This document shows positions 10,167 through 21,164 of a stretch of 64,000 bases of DNA, in pieces. The notes beneath the pieces are model-generated. The model did not search any database, was not told the origin of the DNA, and saw nothing but the letters and a program-made list of their open reading frames with translations. Position 1 is the stretch's first letter. Each line of letters starts with the position of its first letter. The stretch comes from Pseudomonas fragi (GTDB taxonomy: Bacteria > Pseudomonadota > Gammaproteobacteria > Pseudomonadales > Pseudomonadaceae), in NCBI RefSeq assembly GCF_900105835.1, contig NZ_LT629783.1, positions 2,108,001 to 2,172,000 of the forward strand, in the 5' to 3' direction. Position numbers and translations under genes: made by a program.

Positions 10167-10733
10167 ATGCGTTGGTTGCTCGCTGCCCTCTGTCTGTCAT
10201 TTGCCGTTACCTGCCAGGCTTCTGTTGTCATCACCGTAAACGGCAAACCCGTTGATAAAAACCAGGTCCTCAAGCCAGCCCCGTCGTCGCAACCGGTGCG
10301 TGCCGGGCAGAGCATCGACAAGGTGCTGGTCATCAAGTCGGCGCGCAAGCTGGAACTGATCAGCAATGGCAAGCCCATCAAGACCTACCGCATTTCGTTG
10401 GGCAAACAGCCGAAGGGCCCGAAAATGCGCGAGGGCGACAAGCGCACCCCCGAGGGCATCTACTGGGTCGACTGGCGCAAAAAAAGCGACAAGTTCAACC
10501 TGGCCATGCATATCAACTACCCCAATATCAGCGACGCGGCCACGGCGCGACGTGAAGGCTTGAACCCGGGCTCGATGATCATGATCCACGGCACGCCCGA
10601 CAGCGAAGACAACCCCGAAGAGCTGTTCCATACCCTGGACTGGACAGATGGTTGCATCGCCATGAAAAACCACGAGATGCGCGAAGTCTGGAACCTGGTT
10701 CCTGACGGCACCATGGTTGAAATCCGCCCGTAA
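10167..10733 (+). CDS. L,D-transpeptidase family protein (YkuD domain)
   Basis: A signal peptide (about 1-18, cut near CQA-S) leads to a YkuD domain over residues 50-187. The catalytic motif is present as HGT at 141 and TDGCIAM with the nucleophile Cys163. The variant TDGC in place of SHGC is common in a subgroup of these proteins. Such enzymes form 3-3 peptidoglycan crosslinks or attach or cleave lipoproteins in the periplasm; which applies here is unknown. A strong terminator follows 20 bp after the stop. Confidence 0.85.
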   Translation: MRWLLAALCLSFAVTCQASVVITVNGKPVDKNQVLKPAPSSQPVRAGQSIDKVLVIKSARKLELISNGKPIKTYRISLGKQPKGPKMREGDKRTPEGIYWVDWRKKSDKFNLAMHINYPNISDAATARREGLNPGSMIMIHGTPDSEDNPEELFHTLDWTDGCIAMKNHEMREVWNLVPDGTMVEIRP

Positions 10734-10753
10734 CCAGGCACCACGCAAACAAC

Positions 10754-10792
10754 AAAAAACCCGCTGACCGTTACCGGTTCAGCGGGTTTTTT
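10754..10792. terminator. Bidirectional rho-independent terminator
   Basis: Fourteen-base arms AAAAAACCCGCTGA and TCAGCGGGTTTTTT flank an 11-base loop. With the A-run on one side and T-run on the other it serves both the plus-strand L,D-transpeptidase gene and the minus-strand YqfO-like/purL side. Confidence 0.92.
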
Positions 10793-10805
10793 ATGTGCCT
10801 TGTGG

Positions 10806-11117
10806 CTAGATATCAGCCAGTTGCCACACTTCGTACGCGGGCGTTTCATACGGGTGGCTGAGCTTGAGCGCAGCCACCACGGCCTGAATCAGATCATCGG
10901 CAACGACCAGTTCAACCTTCCATTCCCCCACATACTCGACCTGACCGGTTTGCCCGATAAACGGCTGGCTGCCGTCCAGCGCACGAAACTGGCCCTGACC
11001 CATGGTTTGCCACGCGCAGTGGTCATAGCTGCCGATTCGTCCGCCACCGGCGGCGAATACGGCATCCTTGACCCCATCCACATGGCTTGGGGGAACGAAA
11101 AAGCTGAGCTTGTACAT
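10806..11117 (-). CDS. YqfO-like small protein (NIF3 insert domain, CutA/PII fold)
   Basis: The 103-residue product begins MYKLSFFVPPSHVDGVKDAV and ends with HPYETPAYEVW. This matches the domain inserted in the middle of many NIF3/YqfO proteins, here standing alone. The fold is CutA/PII-like; function is unknown. Start is the ATG at 11117; the ORF extends seven codons upstream without a ribosome site. It lies four bases after the purL stop, so it is probably co-transcribed with purL. Confidence 0.82.
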   Translation of the reverse strand: MYKLSFFVPPSHVDGVKDAVFAAGGGRIGSYDHCAWQTMGQGQFRALDGSQPFIGQTGQVEYVGEWKVELVVADDLIQAVVAALKLSHPYETPAYEVWQLADI

Positions 11118-11121
11118 GCGC

Positions 11122-14100
11122 TTAATCGACCCACACACGAGCGTTACGGAACATGCGCAACCACGGCGCGTCTTCGCTCCACTCTTCCGGGCGCCACGAG
11201 TTCTGCACGGCGCGGAATACCCGCTCCGGGTGCGGCATCATGATGGTCACACGGCCGTCACGGCTGGTCAGGCCGGTGATCCCGCGCGGCGAGCCGTTCG
11301 GGTTGGCCGGGTAGTTTTCCGTGACCTTGCCGTGGTTGTCGACGAAGCGCAGTGCCACTGCACCGGACAGGTCCGCCTGCAACATGGCTTCTTCGCTGGC
11401 GAACTCGGCATGGCCTTCACCGTGAGCGATGGCGATCGGCATGCGCGAACCGGCCATGCCCTGCAGGAAGATCGAGTTCGACTCCTGCACCTGCACCATT
11501 GCCACGCGGGCTTCGAACTGCTCGGAACGGTTACGCACAAAGTGCGGCCACAGCTCGCTGCCAGGGATCAGTTCGCTCAGGTTGGACATCATCTGGCAAC
11601 CGTTGCACACACCCAGGGAGAAGCTGTCAGTGCGCTCGAAGAAGCTCTGGAACGCATCGCGGGCACGGGTATTGAACAGAGCCGACTTGGCCCAGCCTTC
11701 ACCGGCACCCAGCACGTCGCCGTAGGAGAAACCACCGCAGGCAACCAGACCCTTGAACTCGTTCAGGTCGACACGGCCGGCCAGAATGTCGCTCATGTGT
11801 ACGTCGATAGCATTGAAACCGGCACGGTCAAACGCCGCGGCCATTTCAACCTGACCGTTGACGCCCTGCTCACGCAGAACTGCCACTTGCGGGCGAATGC
11901 CTTTCTTGATGTACGGCGCGCTGATATTGGCGTTCACGTCAAAGCTCAACTGGGCGGTCAGGCCCGGGTTGTCTTCTTCGAGCAGTACATCGAACTCTTG
12001 CTGCGCGCAGTCCGCGTTGTCACGCATGCGCTGGATCTGGAAGCTGGTTTCAGCCCACTGGCGCTGCAACTCGCCACGCTGACCGGCAAACACTTTTTCA
12101 CCGTTGAAGGTGATGGTGACTTCGCTGTTGTTCAGCGGCTGGCCGATCACGTCGACACACTCACCCAGGCCTGCGGCGCTGAACTGTGCAAGCACATCAG
12201 CGGTCGCGTCCTGACGCACCTGAATCACGGCACCCAGTTCTTCGTTGAACAGGATGGCCGGAAGCTGGCTGGCGCTGTCTGCGAGGCAGTCGAGGGTCAG
12301 GTTCAGGCCGCAGTGACCGGAAAACGCCATTTCCATCACGCTGGTGAGCAAACCACCGTCGGAACGGTCGTGGTAAGCCAGCAGGTGGCCATCAGCATTC
12401 AGGCCCTGGATCACGGCGAAGAAGGCCTTGAGGTCTTCTGCGTCGTCGACGTCAGGCGCCTGCTTGCCCAGCTTGCCGTAGGTCTGGGCCAGGATCGAGG
12501 CGCCCATACGGTTCTGGCCACGGCCCAGGTCGATCAGGATCAGATCGGTCAGACCCTTGTCCATGCGCAGTACCGGGGTCAGGGTCTGGCGAATGTCGAG
12601 CACCGGGGCAAAACCGGTCACTACCAGCGACAGCGGCGAGGTCACGGTTTTGTCCGCACCCTCTTCGCTCCAGCGGGTTTGCATCGACATCGAGTCCTTG
12701 CCCACCGGGATGGTGATGCCCAGCTCCGGGCACAGTTCCATGCCGACAGCTTTGACCGTGTCGTACAGACGAGCGTCTTCACCCGGGTGGCCGGCAGCGG
12801 ACATCCAGTTGGCGGACAGCTTGATGTCGCTGATCTTGCCAATGCGCGAAGCGGCGATATTGGTCAGGGTTTCGCCAATGGCCATGCGGCCCGATGCCGG
12901 AGCATCCAGCAGTGCCAGCGGGGTACGCTCGCCCATGGCCATGGCTTCGCCGGTGTAGACGTCGAAGCTGGTTGCGGTGACAGCCACGTCAGCCACAGGC
13001 ACCTGCCACGGGCCAACCATCTGGTCGCGGGCAACCAGACCGGTGATGGTGCGGTCGCCGATGGTGATCAGGAAGCTTTTGCTGGCCACGGCCGGGTGAT
13101 GCAGGACGCGCTCGACGCACTCGCCGATGCTCAGCGCAGCAGGGTCGAAGTCATCGCCCAGCTCTTCTTCGCGAACGGCCGAACGGTGCATGCGCGGGGC
13201 CTTGCCCAGCAGCACTTCCAGTGGCATGTCCACCGGGCTGTTGCCGAAATGGCTGTCGGTCACGGTCAGTTGCGGTTCGGCAGTGGCTTCACCGACAACG
13301 GCAAACGGGCAACGCTCACGCTCGCAGATCGCCTGGAAGCGCTCGAAATCTTCGACGCCCACGGCCAGAACATAACGCTCCTGGGATTCGTTGCTCCAGA
13401 TTTCGTGCGGGGCCATGCCCGGCTCGTCGTTTGGAATGTTGCGCAGTTCGAAACGACCACCACGGTCGCCGTCGTTCACCAGCTCAGGGAAGGCGTTGGA
13501 CAGGCCACCGGCACCCACGTCGTGGATAAAGCTGATCGGGTTCTTGTCACCCAGCTGCCAGCAACGGTCGATCACTTCCTGGCAACGGCGTTCCATTTCC
13601 GGGTTTTCGCGCTGTACCGAAGCGAAGTCCAGGTCAGCCGAGCTTGCGCCGGTGGCCATCGAGGATGCTGCACCGCCACCCAGGCCGATCAGCATGGCCG
13701 GGCCGCCCAGCACGATGAGCTTGGAGCCCACGGTGATTTCGGCTTTCTGTACGTGTTCGGCGCGGATGTTGCCCATGCCGCCGGCCAACATGATCGGCTT
13801 GTGGTAACCACGCACTTCTTCGCCACGCGGGGTGGTGATGGACTGCTCGAACGTACGGAAGTAGCCGGTCAGGGCCGGACGACCGAATTCGTTGTTGAAT
13901 GCAGCACCACCCAGCGGGCCTTCGATCATGATGTCCAGCGCGGTCACAATGCGCTCGGGCTTGCCGTATGGCACTTCCCACGGCTGTTCAAAGCCCGGGA
14001 TCTGCAGGTTGGACACGGTGAAACCGGTCAGGCCGGCCTTTGGCTTGGCACCACGACCGGTTGCACCTTCGTCGCGGATCTCACCACCGGAACCGGTCGC

Positions 14101-15018
14101 CGCACCCGGGAACGGGGCAATGGCGGTCGGGTGGTTGTGGGTTTCAACCTTCATCAGGATGTGCACCGGCTCCTGCACCGCACCGTACTGGCGGGTTTCA
14201 GGGTCCGGGAAGAAACGCCCGGCAACACTGCCGACGATGACCGAGGCATTGTCCTTATAAGCAGACAGAACGCCTTCGCTGTGCATCACGTAGGTGTTCT
14301 TGATCATGCCAAACAGGCTCTTGTCCTGGCTTTGGCCGTCAATGTCCCAACTGGCGTTGAAGATCTTGTGGCGGCAATGCTCGGAGTTGGCCTGGGCAAA
14401 CATCATCAGTTCGATGTCGTGCGGGTTGCGACCCAGACCGTTGAAAGCATTGACCAGATAGTCGATTTCGTCTTCGGCCAGGGCCAGGCCCAGCTCGACG
14501 TTGGCTTTTTCCAGCGCGGCGCGACCGCCACCCAGTACGTCAATGGCTGTCAGCGGCTTTGGTTCGGCGTGGCTGAACAAACCGGCAGCCTGCTCCAGGG
14601 TACCCAGCACGATTTGCGTCATGCGGTCATGCAATGCAGCAGCGATCAGCTCGGCATCCGCGTCGCTGAACTGGCCAGCCACATAGAATGCAATGCCGCG
14701 TTCCAGGCGCTGGATTTTCGCCAGGCCACAGTTACGGGCAATATCGCTGGCCTTGCTCGACCAGGGAGAAATGGTGCCAAACCGCGGCAACACCAGGAAC
14801 AGTCGGCCACTCGGCTCTTGCACCGGCACGCTTGGGCCGTACTTCAGGAGACGAGCCAGTACCTGCTGTTCATCGCTGGTCAGCTCGCCGGTAGTATCGG
14901 CAAAGTGGGCGAATTCAGCATACAAACCCGTGACAGACGGAACCTTGAGGCTCAGTTGTGCAAGGAGTTTGCTGTGGCGAAAGGCAGAAAGGGCAGGAGC
15001 GCCGCGCAGGATCAACAT
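11122..15018 (-). CDS. purL: Phosphoribosylformylglycinamidine synthase PurL (large, single-chain)
   Basis: PurL converts FGAR, glutamine and ATP to FGAM, the fourth purine step. The 1298-residue length is that of the gamma-proteobacterial single-chain enzyme. It has an N-terminal PurS-like region, a tandem AIRS-like synthase core ([33 protein letters not shown]) and a C-terminal class I glutaminase with nucleophile motif GVCNGCQMM and the histidine in [10 protein letters not shown]. The start is the ATG at 15018 ([14 protein letters not shown]); 31 extra upstream codons are not family-like. Divergent from mltF. Confidence 0.98.
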   Translation of the reverse strand: MLILRGAPALSAFRHSKLLAQLSLKVPSVTGLYAEFAHFADTTGELTSDEQQVLARLLKYGPSVPVQEPSGRLFLVLPRFGTISPWSSKASDIARNCGLAKIQRLERGIAFYVAGQFSDADAELIAAALHDRMTQIVLGTLEQAAGLFSHAEPKPLTAIDVLGGGRAALEKANVELGLALAEDEIDYLVNAFNGLGRNPHDIELMMFAQANSEHCRHKIFNASWDIDGQSQDKSLFGMIKNTYVMHSEGVLSAYKDNASVIVGSVAGRFFPDPETRQYGAVQEPVHILMKVETHNHPTAIAPFPGAATGSGGEIRDEGATGRGAKPKAGLTGFTVSNLQIPGFEQPWEVPYGKPERIVTALDIMIEGPLGGAAFNNEFGRPALTGYFRTFEQSITTPRGEEVRGYHKPIMLAGGMGNIRAEHVQKAEITVGSKLIVLGGPAMLIGLGGGAASSMATGASSADLDFASVQRENPEMERRCQEVIDRCWQLGDKNPISFIHDVGAGGLSNAFPELVNDGDRGGRFELRNIPNDEPGMAPHEIWSNESQERYVLAVGVEDFERFQAICERERCPFAVVGEATAEPQLTVTDSHFGNSPVDMPLEVLLGKAPRMHRSAVREEELGDDFDPAALSIGECVERVLHHPAVASKSFLITIGDRTITGLVARDQMVGPWQVPVADVAVTATSFDVYTGEAMAMGERTPLALLDAPASGRMAIGETLTNIAASRIGKISDIKLSANWMSAAGHPGEDARLYDTVKAVGMELCPELGITIPVGKDSMSMQTRWSEEGADKTVTSPLSLVVTGFAPVLDIRQTLTPVLRMDKGLTDLILIDLGRGQNRMGASILAQTYGKLGKQAPDVDDAEDLKAFFAVIQGLNADGHLLAYHDRSDGGLLTSVMEMAFSGHCGLNLTLDCLADSASQLPAILFNEELGAVIQVRQDATADVLAQFSAAGLGECVDVIGQPLNNSEVTITFNGEKVFAGQRGELQRQWAETSFQIQRMRDNADCAQQEFDVLLEEDNPGLTAQLSFDVNANISAPYIKKGIRPQVAVLREQGVNGQVEMAAAFDRAGFNAIDVHMSDILAGRVDLNEFKGLVACGGFSYGDVLGAGEGWAKSALFNTRARDAFQSFFERTDSFSLGVCNGCQMMSNLSELIPGSELWPHFVRNRSEQFEARVAMVQVQESNSIFLQGMAGSRMPIAIAHGEGHAEFASEEAMLQADLSGAVALRFVDNHGKVTENYPANPNGSPRGITGLTSRDGRVTIMMPHPERVFRAVQNSWRPEEWSEDAPWLRMFRNARVWVD

Positions 15019-15252
15019 CTTCGGGACAGCCTCGGGAGGGGTATGCTTTGAGGCCCGGCATTCTAGCGTAAACCATCGCCAACGGCACCCGAAACGGCAC
15101 ACCAGACGCATACCAAACGCGACTAATCGACCAAAGCCTTATTCTTTATGGCTATCAGCCGCTTGGCGCATGGTTGTTTATGATCTTTAAAGAGCGATCC
15201 ACCCCCCATTCCACAAGGGTTTCAGCGATTTTCGCGGTCAATATCAGAATGA

Positions 15253-16761
<1,509 letters not shown>

Positions 16762-16779
16762 CTGAGGGAGCGAGCCTGT

Positions 16780-16866
16780 TGTGGGAGCGGGCTTGCTCGC
16801 GATTGCCCCAGCATGGTCTTACAGGTAAAACCTGCCGCCCGCATCGCGAGCAAGCCCGCTCCCACA
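16780..16866. repeat. REP doublet (REPIN), 87 bp
   Basis: Inverted pair TGTGGGAGCGGGCTTGCTCG and GAGCAAGCCCGCTCCCACA between convergent mltF and pdxJ. It lies exactly at one of the two gene-order junctions of this window. Confidence 0.93.
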
Positions 16867-16892
16867 GGGGTCCAGGATCCGGCCCTCAGGTT

Positions 16893-17636
16893 TTAGTCTT
16901 TCGCGGCCGCCACGATCAGCGCCTTCATCTCGGCAACAGCCGACTTGAAGCCCACGAACAACGCATGCGCCACCAGCGCATGGCCAATGTTCAACTCGTT
17001 AATCCCCTTGATGGCCGCTACCGCTTCCACGTTGTGGTAATGCAAACCGTGGCCGGCATTGACGATCAGCCCTTGAGCCAGGCCAAACGCTACGCCATCG
17101 GCGACACGCTGCAATTCTTCGGCGACTTCGGTCGGAGTCTGTGCATCGGCATAACGGCCCGTGTGCAGCTCGATCGCTGGCGCGCCAACGCGTTTTGAAG
17201 CTTCGATCTGACGCTCATCGGCATCGATAAACAGCGACACTTCACAGCCAATCCTGCTCAGCCGCTCGACCGCCGCCTTGATCCGCGCTTCTTGCCCGGC
17301 AACATCCAGACCGCCTTCAGTGGTCAGTTCCTGACGGGTTTCAGGCACCAGGCAGATATGCGCCGGGCGAATACACTCAGCAAACACCATCATTTCTTCG
17401 GTAACGCCCATTTCGAAGTTCATGCGCGTTTGCAGCACGTCCTTGAGCAGCAACACATCACGCTCCTGGATATGCCGGCGGTCTTCGCGCAGGTGCACGG
17501 TAATGCCGTCGGCGCCCGCCTCTTCTGCATCCAGCGCCGCCTTGACCGGATCAGGGTAGCGCGTGCCGCGCGCCTGACGCAGTGTGGCTACGTGGTCGAT
17601 GTTGACGCCGAGAAGAATGCGATTGCTTTGGGTCAC
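16893..17636 (-). CDS. pdxJ: Pyridoxine 5'-phosphate synthase PdxJ
   Basis: PdxJ condenses 1-deoxyxylulose 5-phosphate with 3-amino-2-oxopropyl phosphate to form pyridoxine 5'-phosphate. The 247-residue TIM barrel carries the family motifs [16 protein letters not shown] near the N-terminus, [12 protein letters not shown], and [10 protein letters not shown] near the end. Start is a GTG at 17636 with CAGGAGAG upstream. It is the last gene of the lepA-lepB-rnc-era-recO-pdxJ series, 50 bp after recO. Confidence 0.97.
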   Translation of the reverse strand: MTQSNRILLGVNIDHVATLRQARGTRYPDPVKAALDAEEAGADGITVHLREDRRHIQERDVLLLKDVLQTRMNFEMGVTEEMMVFAECIRPAHICLVPETRQELTTEGGLDVAGQEARIKAAVERLSRIGCEVSLFIDADERQIEASKRVGAPAIELHTGRYADAQTPTEVAEELQRVADGVAFGLAQGLIVNAGHGLHYHNVEAVAAIKGINELNIGHALVAHALFVGFKSAVAEMKALIVAAAKD

Positions 17637-17686
17637 GGGGGCTCTCCTGAAGAGTTGACGATTCGGCGCACAGCATACCGGTCTAT

Positions 17687-18376
17687 TCAGGGCTTGCGAA
17701 ACAACTCACGACTGGCCAGCGGCTTGCCAGCCAAATGAACGGCCAATGCCTGACGCATCAGGCGCTTGGCTGCCGACAAGGCGCCCGGAACGGTCCAGTC
17801 AGCCTCGGCCATCGCCTGCAACTCGGCGCCATGAAACAGCCCGGGCTGTACCAGGTAAATGCGCTCAAGGCCGGCATCCACCTGCAGGCGATACATGCCA
17901 TCAGCCGCTACCGGTTCGCCCTGAATATCCTGCGTTAGTGAAAAGCCATAACCCAGGTCGTCCAGCAAGCGCCACTCGAATGCGCGCAGCAATGGCTCCA
18001 GCGGACGCCCTTCAGCCAGCGCCACCAGTGTCGCGGCATAGTGGTCAAACACTGCAGGATGGGGGTCTTCGGCAGGCAGTAGCCGAATCAGCAACTCATT
18101 GAGATAGAGACCGCTGAACAGCGCTTCGCCATTGAGCCAGGTGGCAATCCCGGCACTTTCCATGCGCCCGACGTTTTTCAGCTCGCCACGACCGCGAAAT
18201 TCGATTTCCAGGGGTACGAAAGGCCGTGCCAACGTCCCCGCCTTGCCCCGCGCACTGCGCAACACCGCCCGCAGACGCCCCTGAGGCGTGATGAAGTCCA
18301 CCAGCGCGCTGGTTTCACGGTAGGGGCGACTGTGCAGGACGTAGGCGAGTTGCGCGACGGGTGGGTTGCTGGACAT
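17687..18376 (-). CDS. recO: DNA repair protein RecO
   Basis: RecO works with RecF and RecR to load RecA on SSB-coated DNA. The 229-residue product has an N-terminal OB fold ([31 protein letters not shown]) and an alpha-helical C-terminus with [12 protein letters not shown]. The zinc-finger cysteines of some RecO proteins are absent. A REP doublet separates it from era, so the two genes may be less tightly coupled than in species where they overlap. Confidence 0.94.
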   Translation of the reverse strand: MSSNPPVAQLAYVLHSRPYRETSALVDFITPQGRLRAVLRSARGKAGTLARPFVPLEIEFRGRGELKNVGRMESAGIATWLNGEALFSGLYLNELLIRLLPAEDPHPAVFDHYAATLVALAEGRPLEPLLRAFEWRLLDDLGYGFSLTQDIQGEPVAADGMYRLQVDAGLERIYLVQPGLFHGAELQAMAEADWTVPGALSAAKRLMRQALAVHLAGKPLASRELFRKP

Positions 18377-18399
18377 GAGTCTGGTGTACCAAAGGCTAA

Positions 18400-18486
18400 T
18401 GTGGGAGCGGGCTTGCTCGCGATGCAGGCAACCCGGAACTTCAGACAGACCGAGTTGATGCTATCGCGAGCAAGCCCGCTCCCACA
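18400..18486. repeat. REP doublet (REPIN), 87 bp
   Basis: Inverted pair TGTGGGAGCGGGCTTGCTCG and GAGCAAGCCCGCTCCCACA. Unusually for these elements it lies between two co-directional genes, era and recO, rather than between convergent ones. Confidence 0.93.
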
Positions 18487-18501
18487 GGGGTACTACGATG
18501 T

Positions 18502-19404
18502 TTACAGGTCGCCGTAGCCCAGCGAACGCAGGGCACGCTCGTCGTCGGACCAGCCGCCTTTCACTTTAACCCACAGGTTAAGCATGATCTTGGAGTCGAA
18601 CAGCAGCTCCATATCCTTGCGCGCTTCGGTGCCGATGCGCTTGATACGCTCGCCCTTGTCGCCAATGATGATTTTTTTCTGACCGTCACGTTCAACCAGG
18701 ATCAAAGCGTGGATATGCAGGGTCTTGCCCTGCTGCTTGAACTCTTCGATCTCGACGGTGATCTGGTACGGCAGCTCTGCACCCATCTGGCGCATGATCT
18801 TTTCGCGAACCAGTTCGGCGGCCAGGAAGCGGCTGCTGCGGTCGGTAATCTGGTCTTCCGGGAAGAAGTGCTCGTTTTCCGGCAGGTGATCGGCGATCAC
18901 GCGCTCCAGCGCTTCAAGGTTATGACCATGCTGGGCAGAGATCGGGATGATCTGGGCGTTCGGCAGTTGCTCCTGAAGCCAGCTCAGGTGCGGCATCAGC
19001 TCGGCCTTGTCTTCGATGCGATCGGTCTTGTTCAGCGCCACGATCAGCGGGCCGGTTACGTACTGCACGCGCTCCAGCACCATCTGGTCTTCGTCGGTCC
19101 ACTTGGTGCGGTCAACAACGAAGATCACCACGTCGACGTCTTTCAACGCCGCCGAAGCGGTTTTGTTCATGTAGCGGTTCAGGGCCTTTTCGCCGCCCTT
19201 GTGCATGCCCGGGGTATCGACGTAGACCGCTTGCACGTTGCCTTCGGTCTTGATGCCCAGCATGTTGTGGCGGGTGGTCTGGGGCTTGCGCGAGGTGATC
19301 GCCAGCTTTTGACCCAGGATATGGTTCAGCAGCGTGGATTTACCCACGTTTGGACGACCAACAATGGCAACGTAGCCACAGCGAGTTGCGGTTGTATCAG
19401 TCAT
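18502..19404 (-). CDS. era: GTPase Era
   Basis: Era is an essential GTPase that binds the 3' end of 16S rRNA during 30S maturation. The 300-residue protein has G1 GRPNVGKS at 16-23, DTPGMH, NKTD, and a C-terminal KH domain (about 200-275) including [14 protein letters not shown]. The ATG at 19404 overlaps the rnc stop, giving the standard N-terminus [16 protein letters not shown]; two earlier in-frame starts would overlap rnc further. Confidence 0.97.
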   Translation of the reverse strand: MTDTTATRCGYVAIVGRPNVGKSTLLNHILGQKLAITSRKPQTTRHNMLGIKTEGNVQAVYVDTPGMHKGGEKALNRYMNKTASAALKDVDVVIFVVDRTKWTDEDQMVLERVQYVTGPLIVALNKTDRIEDKAELMPHLSWLQEQLPNAQIIPISAQHGHNLEALERVIADHLPENEHFFPEDQITDRSSRFLAAELVREKIMRQMGAELPYQITVEIEEFKQQGKTLHIHALILVERDGQKKIIIGDKGERIKRIGTEARKDMELLFDSKIMLNLWVKVKGGWSDDERALRSLGYGDL

Positions 19405-20086
19405 GGCCATTCTCCACGCCAAGGGCAATCAGTGCTGCGGCGGCCGCTACCTGTTCGGCAATGCGACGGCTCACGCCCTGTCCCCGGCTTTTTTCATTCA
19501 ATAAGGCAATCTCGCACTCGACAAAGAAGGTGCGGCAATGCGGTTCGCCCTGGATATCCACCACTTCGTAACGTGGCAGGTCGCAGGCACGCGACTGCAG
19601 GAACTCCTGCAGGCGGGTCTTTGGATCTTTGTTGGTATCGACCAGGGTCAGCGTCTCGAACTCGCTGGCCAGCCAGGCCAGTACGCGGTCGCGGGCGACT
19701 TCCATGCCAGCGTCCAGGTAAATGGCGCCGATCAGCGCTTCAAGGGCGTCTGCCAGGATCGATTCGCGGCGAAAACCACCGCTTTTCAGCTCGCCCGAAC
19801 CCAGACGCAAGTACTCGCCCAGCTCAAAGCCTCGCGCCAGTACTGCCAGGGTTTCGCCTTTGACCAGGCGGGCACGCAAGCGTGACAACTGGCCTTCACG
19901 TGCCAGCGGGAAGCGGTCAAACAAGGCTTCGCCGGCAACAAAATTGAGAATGGCATCACCCAGGAACTCAAGGCGCTCGTTATTGCGCCCCGCGAAACTG
20001 CGGTGTGTCAGGGCCAGAACCATCAGTTCCTGGTCTTTGAAGGTGTAGCCGAGCTGACGCTCTAAACGTTCTAAAGAAAAACTCAC
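19397..20086 (-). CDS. rnc: Ribonuclease III
   Basis: RNase III cleaves double-stranded RNA, including the 30S rRNA precursor. The 229-residue protein has the signature [12 protein letters not shown] (catalytic Glu40 and Asp44 region), a second acidic cluster [15 protein letters not shown], and a C-terminal dsRNA-binding domain (about 155-225). The start is a GTG at 20086 that overlaps the stop of the DUF4845 remnant (GTGA). Its 3' end overlaps era by eight bases. Confidence 0.97.
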   Translation of the reverse strand: MSFSLERLERQLGYTFKDQELMVLALTHRSFAGRNNERLEFLGDAILNFVAGEALFDRFPLAREGQLSRLRARLVKGETLAVLARGFELGEYLRLGSGELKSGGFRRESILADALEALIGAIYLDAGMEVARDRVLAWLASEFETLTLVDTNKDPKTRLQEFLQSRACDLPRYEVVDIQGEPHCRTFFVECEIALLNEKSRGQGVSRRIAEQVAAAAALIALGVENGHD

Positions 20087-20274
20087 GATTTACCCACGCT
20101 GAGTTCGTGGCCGAATGTCACCACCGGACCGATATTAGGGATCAGTGATGCTCGTTTATCGCATAGCAAATGGACAGGGAACAGGCTGTTCGCCGCCGTC
20201 ACACTTAACGCTTTGTTCAAATCCACATCCTGAATACTCAGGCGCGCGACTTGTTTCGCACACCTGAAAAGCAA
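20083..20274 (-). pseudogene. 5'-truncated remnant of the DUF4845 gene between lepB and rnc
   Basis: In Pseudomonas a roughly 125-residue DUF4845 protein with one N-terminal membrane helix normally sits here. Only the C-terminal half can be read: SIQDVDLNKALSV, then PVHLLCDKRASLIPNIGPVV, then TFGHELSV. From memory this aligns with the C-terminal half of the family (SIRDLNLKDA, VHLKYEKREPLI, NLDLVVRFDKEF). The membrane helix and about 65 N-terminal residues are missing, and there is no ATG: the frame opens at a TTG after a TAA inside a hairpin. The stop still overlaps the rnc GTG, the ancestral junction. Confidence 0.78.
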
Positions 20275-20275
20275 T

Positions 20276-20298
20276 CGGCGCTGTTATAAACAGCGCCG
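20276..20298. terminator. Hairpin after lepB, possible terminator or attenuator
   Basis: Ten-base perfect arms CGGCGCTGTT and AACAGCGCCG flank a 3-nt loop, 6 bp after the lepB stop. On the minus strand it is followed by ATTGCTTTT, a weak T-tract. It sits exactly where the missing part of the DUF4845 gene would be. Confidence 0.6.
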
Positions 20299-20304
20299 TT
20301 TTGG

Positions 20305-21159
20305 CTACTTGATCAGACCAACCCGCGAGAAGTTCGGCAGGTTGCTCGCCTTGGGTTCCGGCCAGCTCATCCAAACAGCGAAGGCCTTGCCGACAATGTT
20401 CTTGTCGGGAACCATGCCCAGCTCGTCTTTGGGAATGTTCGGATCATCCCAGTAACGGCTGTCGTTCGAATTGTCGCGGTTGTCGCCCATCATGAAGTAA
20501 TGCCCGGCCGGAACCGTCCACTCCTTGTCAGGCGGCGCACGATAGCGGCTCATTTCCTTGCGGATCATGTGCTCGACTTCGCCCAGCTTCTCTTTGTACA
20601 ACTCGGCACTGCCCAGGGTTCCAGGCTCGGCCTTGACCAGTTGCTCGGCAACCAGTTGGTCGTTGACATACAGATGCTTGTCGCTGGTGTAGCGGATCTT
20701 GTCGCCCGGCAGGCCAACTACACGCTTGATGTAGTTGACTGTCGGATCGCTTGGGTAGCGAAACACCATCACATCGCCCCGCTTCGGATCACCCACTTCG
20801 ATGATTTTCGTGTCGAGTACCGGCAAGCGGATCCCGTACGAAAATTTGTTCACCAAAATGAAGTCGCCCACATCCAGGGTCGGTTTCATCGAGCCGGACG
20901 GAATCTGGAACGGCTCAACCAGAAACGAACGCAACACCAGCACGATAAACAACACCGGAAAGAACGACTTGCCGTATTCAACCAGCAGCGGTTCCTTGTT
21001 GAGCTTTTCGACGACCTGCATATCAACCGGCGTAACGCTGGCTTGATAGTTGGCAATGGCCTTGCGCCGGCGCGGAGCCAGGAAGACCACATCGAGCAGC
21101 GCCAGCAAACCGCACACGGCAACAGCAATGACCAGCAACAGCGGGAAATTTAGTGACAT
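20305..21159 (-). CDS. lepB: Signal peptidase I
   Basis: LepB removes Sec and Tat signal peptides at the periplasmic face of the inner membrane. The 284-residue protein has two N-terminal membrane segments (about 4-24 and 65-80), the catalytic Ser90 in IPSGSMKPTL and the general base Lys145 in NYIKRVVGLPGDKI, plus GDNRDNSNDSRYW. It starts 5 bp after the lepA stop. Downstream the usual DUF4845 gene is truncated and a hairpin intervenes. Confidence 0.97.
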   Translation of the reverse strand: MSLNFPLLLVIAVAVCGLLALLDVVFLAPRRRKAIANYQASVTPVDMQVVEKLNKEPLLVEYGKSFFPVLFIVLVLRSFLVEPFQIPSGSMKPTLDVGDFILVNKFSYGIRLPVLDTKIIEVGDPKRGDVMVFRYPSDPTVNYIKRVVGLPGDKIRYTSDKHLYVNDQLVAEQLVKAEPGTLGSAELYKEKLGEVEHMIRKEMSRYRAPPDKEWTVPAGHYFMMGDNRDNSNDSRYWDDPNIPKDELGMVPDKNIVGKAFAVWMSWPEPKASNLPNFSRVGLIK

Positions 21160-21164
21160 AGGAC

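Noticed and set aside
11068..15051. 1327-codon open frame on the plus strand opposite purL
   Set aside because: It is the antisense shadow of a high-GC gene with biased codons; rich in His, Gln and Arg, no domain resemblance, no ribosome site.
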